This document shows positions 62,921 through 64,000 of a DNA stretch of 64,000 nt, in pieces. The stretch covers positions 1 through 64,000 of the forward strand of contig NW_019173942.1 in the NCBI RefSeq assembly GCF_001642475.1, given 5' to 3'. The stretch's first letter is position 1. Each line of letters starts with the position of its first letter. The DNA is from Fonsecaea monophora (Eukaryota; Ascomycota; Eurotiomycetes; Chaetothyriales; Herpotrichiellaceae). Both the position numbers and the translations under genes were made by a program. The notes beneath the pieces are model-generated. The model was not told the DNA's origin, searched no databases, and saw only the letters and a program-made list of their open reading frames with translations.

Positions 62921-64000
62921 ATGAACTGGCTCACATCCCAAGCTCCTCTGTCCTTCTCCTCCCCTGGCTCAGCGCATGCGAACCTGACAGCCGCATGTCT
63001 CTCCTCAACCTTACCCAAACCGACACTATTCGGTGGAGAGATACTCAAGGTAACCTCTTCGCTGGTAAGCAACTATACTGCCCAGTACTGGCAACCACCA
63101 AACTTCTTCAACGCAGACCCCCCATTCTACGGCGAAGACACCAACCTAGACTTCTGCAATGTCACCGTGACGTACACACACCCAGGTCAAAATGACACTA
63201 TCAACGTGCACATATGGCTGCCCCTTTCGGTCTCGGATGAGGTCTATGTAAGTCCCACAGACAACCGACTACATTATCATGGGGAGAGCAGCAATGGAAC
63301 GTCCCCAGTTTGGAATGGGAGACTCCTGTCCCAAGGCGGCGGTGGCTTCTCCATGTGTCTTCCAGGGTTCATCTCTCATTCGGCCCTATCGCAAGGCTAC
63401 GCGATATCGCGTACCGACGGCGGTCATGCCCCCCAACTTCTTGAGCCGCCTGAGGCGCCTGACACCGAAACCTGGGCTATGCTCTCCGAGGGAAACGTCA
63501 ACTTGTATCTCTTCCGGGATTTCGCCTCTGTATGCTTGCACGACATGGCCACCATCTCAAAATCTGTTGTCACCTCCTTTTATGGCGTGGCACCAAAGTA
63601 TAGCTACTTTCAAGGTTGTTCCACAGGCGGCAGACAAGGTCTGATGCTGGCTCAACGTTATCCCCAAGATTACGACGGCATACTGGCGGCCGCCCCGGCA
63701 ATATACTGGCCCAAGCTGATCGTGATGCACTACTTCGCGCACATGATGATGAATTCGCTCAATGAGTATCCTCCGGCGTGTGAGCTGGAGGCCATCACGA
63801 GAGCCGCGATAGAGGAGTGCGACGAGTTAGATGGTGTCAAGGACGGTGTCATCTCGAACGAAGAAGCGTGCAAATTTGACCCGTTCAAGCTGGTAGGGAG
63901 AGAAATCGATTGTGAGATGGTCTACGCAGACGACGAAGAAGGTGCAGACGGAGAGCAACGCCAGCACCAGCGATCAAATCACACAATCGTCAAGATTGGC
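62921..64000 (+). CDS. tannase/feruloyl esterase family protein (3' end cut by window edge)
   Basis: Open without a stop from ATG 62921 to the window end, 360 codons; about 500-600 are usual, so the C-terminal part is missing. Typical family sequence: PVWNGRLLSQGGGGFSM, GYAISRTDGGHAP, FRDFASVCLHDMATISKSVV, and the nucleophile elbow YFQGCSTGGRQGLMLAQRYP with Ser at about residue 234, followed by DYDGILAAAPAIYW. ELDGVKDGVISNEEAC resembles the family's calcium-binding loop. These are secreted esterases acting on gallate or hydroxycinnamate esters of plant cell walls. No strong signal peptide is visible at this start, so an upstream exon or a non-secreted protein is possible. A GT-AG pair at 63248-63286 is probably not an intron: it is 39 nt, in frame and stop-free. 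Confidence 0.9.
   Translation, partial: MNWLTSQAPLSFSSPGSAHANLTAACLSSTLPKPTLFGGEILKVTSSLVSNYTAQYWQPPNFFNADPPFYGEDTNLDFCNVTVTYTHPGQNDTINVHIWLPLSVSDEVYVSPTDNRLHYHGESSNGTSPVWNGRLLSQGGGGFSMCLPGFISHSALSQGYAISRTDGGHAPQLLEPPEAPDTETWAMLSEGNVNLYLFRDFASVCLHDMATISKSVVTSFYGVAPKYSYFQGCSTGGRQGLMLAQRYPQDYDGILAAAPAIYWPKLIVMHYFAHMMMNSLNEYPPACELEAITRAAIEECDELDGVKDGVISNEEACKFDPFKLVGREIDCEMVYADDEEGADGEQRQHQRSNHTIVKIG

Noticed and set aside
63248..63286. Possible 39-nt GT-AG intron in the tannase gene
   Set aside because: It is shorter than any other intron here, the sequence is in frame and stop-free, and reading through gives a sensible protein.
1..64000. CRISPR arrays, prophage, rRNA operons or intact transposons
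   Set aside because: No spaced direct repeats, no rRNA or transposase/reverse transcriptase motifs seen; the intron-rich genes show this is fungal nuclear DNA.

Overview
This window is nuclear DNA from a filamentous ascomycete (Pezizomycotina). The evidence is short GT-AG introns of about 50-105 bp in most genes, and gene families typical of such fungi: Zn2Cys6 factor, NACHT/WD protein, laccase with a DSGI C-terminus, PIR cell-wall protein, tannase and the septation scaffold Cdc11. The species cannot be fixed from sequence alone. No rRNA, tRNA, CRISPR array or intact transposon was seen. I resolved exon structures by hand, requiring reading-frame continuity and family motifs across each junction.

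Layout. 1-3.5 kb: a Ytp1-like membrane protein (minus, running off the left edge) and a fructosamine-3-kinase-like protein (minus). 4.96-9.9 kb: a fungal NOD-like receptor (esterase-NACHT-WD40, plus). 10.3-12.75 kb: a seven-exon laccase-type multicopper oxidase (minus). 14.2-16.4 kb: divergent Pmp3/Sna3-like and PEX11-like genes. 17.0-23.8 kb: a possible catabolic/regulatory group made of a Zn2Cys6 regulator, an NmrA-like oxidoreductase and an intronless GC-rich amidohydrolase. 24.3-25.4 kb: PIR cell-wall protein. 26.1-31.3 kb: the 1748-residue SIN scaffold Cdc11/SepK. 31.9-33.9 kb: a GFA-family protein and a mitochondrial S-adenosylmethionine carrier. 34.5-41.2 kb: a WDR48/Bun107 homologue and a Hal4/Sat4-type kinase. 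43.3-47.0 kb: mitochondrial ribosomal protein uL11m, Svf1 and a strongly divergent histone H4 variant. 47.6-48.8 kb: quinone oxidoreductase. 51.8-59.7 kb: a Cys-rich conserved fungal protein, V-ATPase subunit c'' and a DDHD phospholipase. 60.2-62.3 kb: a gephyrin-type MogA-MoeA fusion with a His-rich linker. 62.9-64.0 kb: a tannase-family esterase cut by the right edge.

Most of these are unconnected housekeeping genes in ordinary fungal order. The most noteworthy item is the histone H4 variant at 46070-47017: six exons including a 16-nt microexon, a tail lacking most acetylatable lysines, an enlarged loop 2 and a C-terminal extension. Other points of interest are the zinc cluster split over three exons, a nested inverted repeat at 13701-13767, and a probable single-base frame disruption in the Ytp1-like gene.
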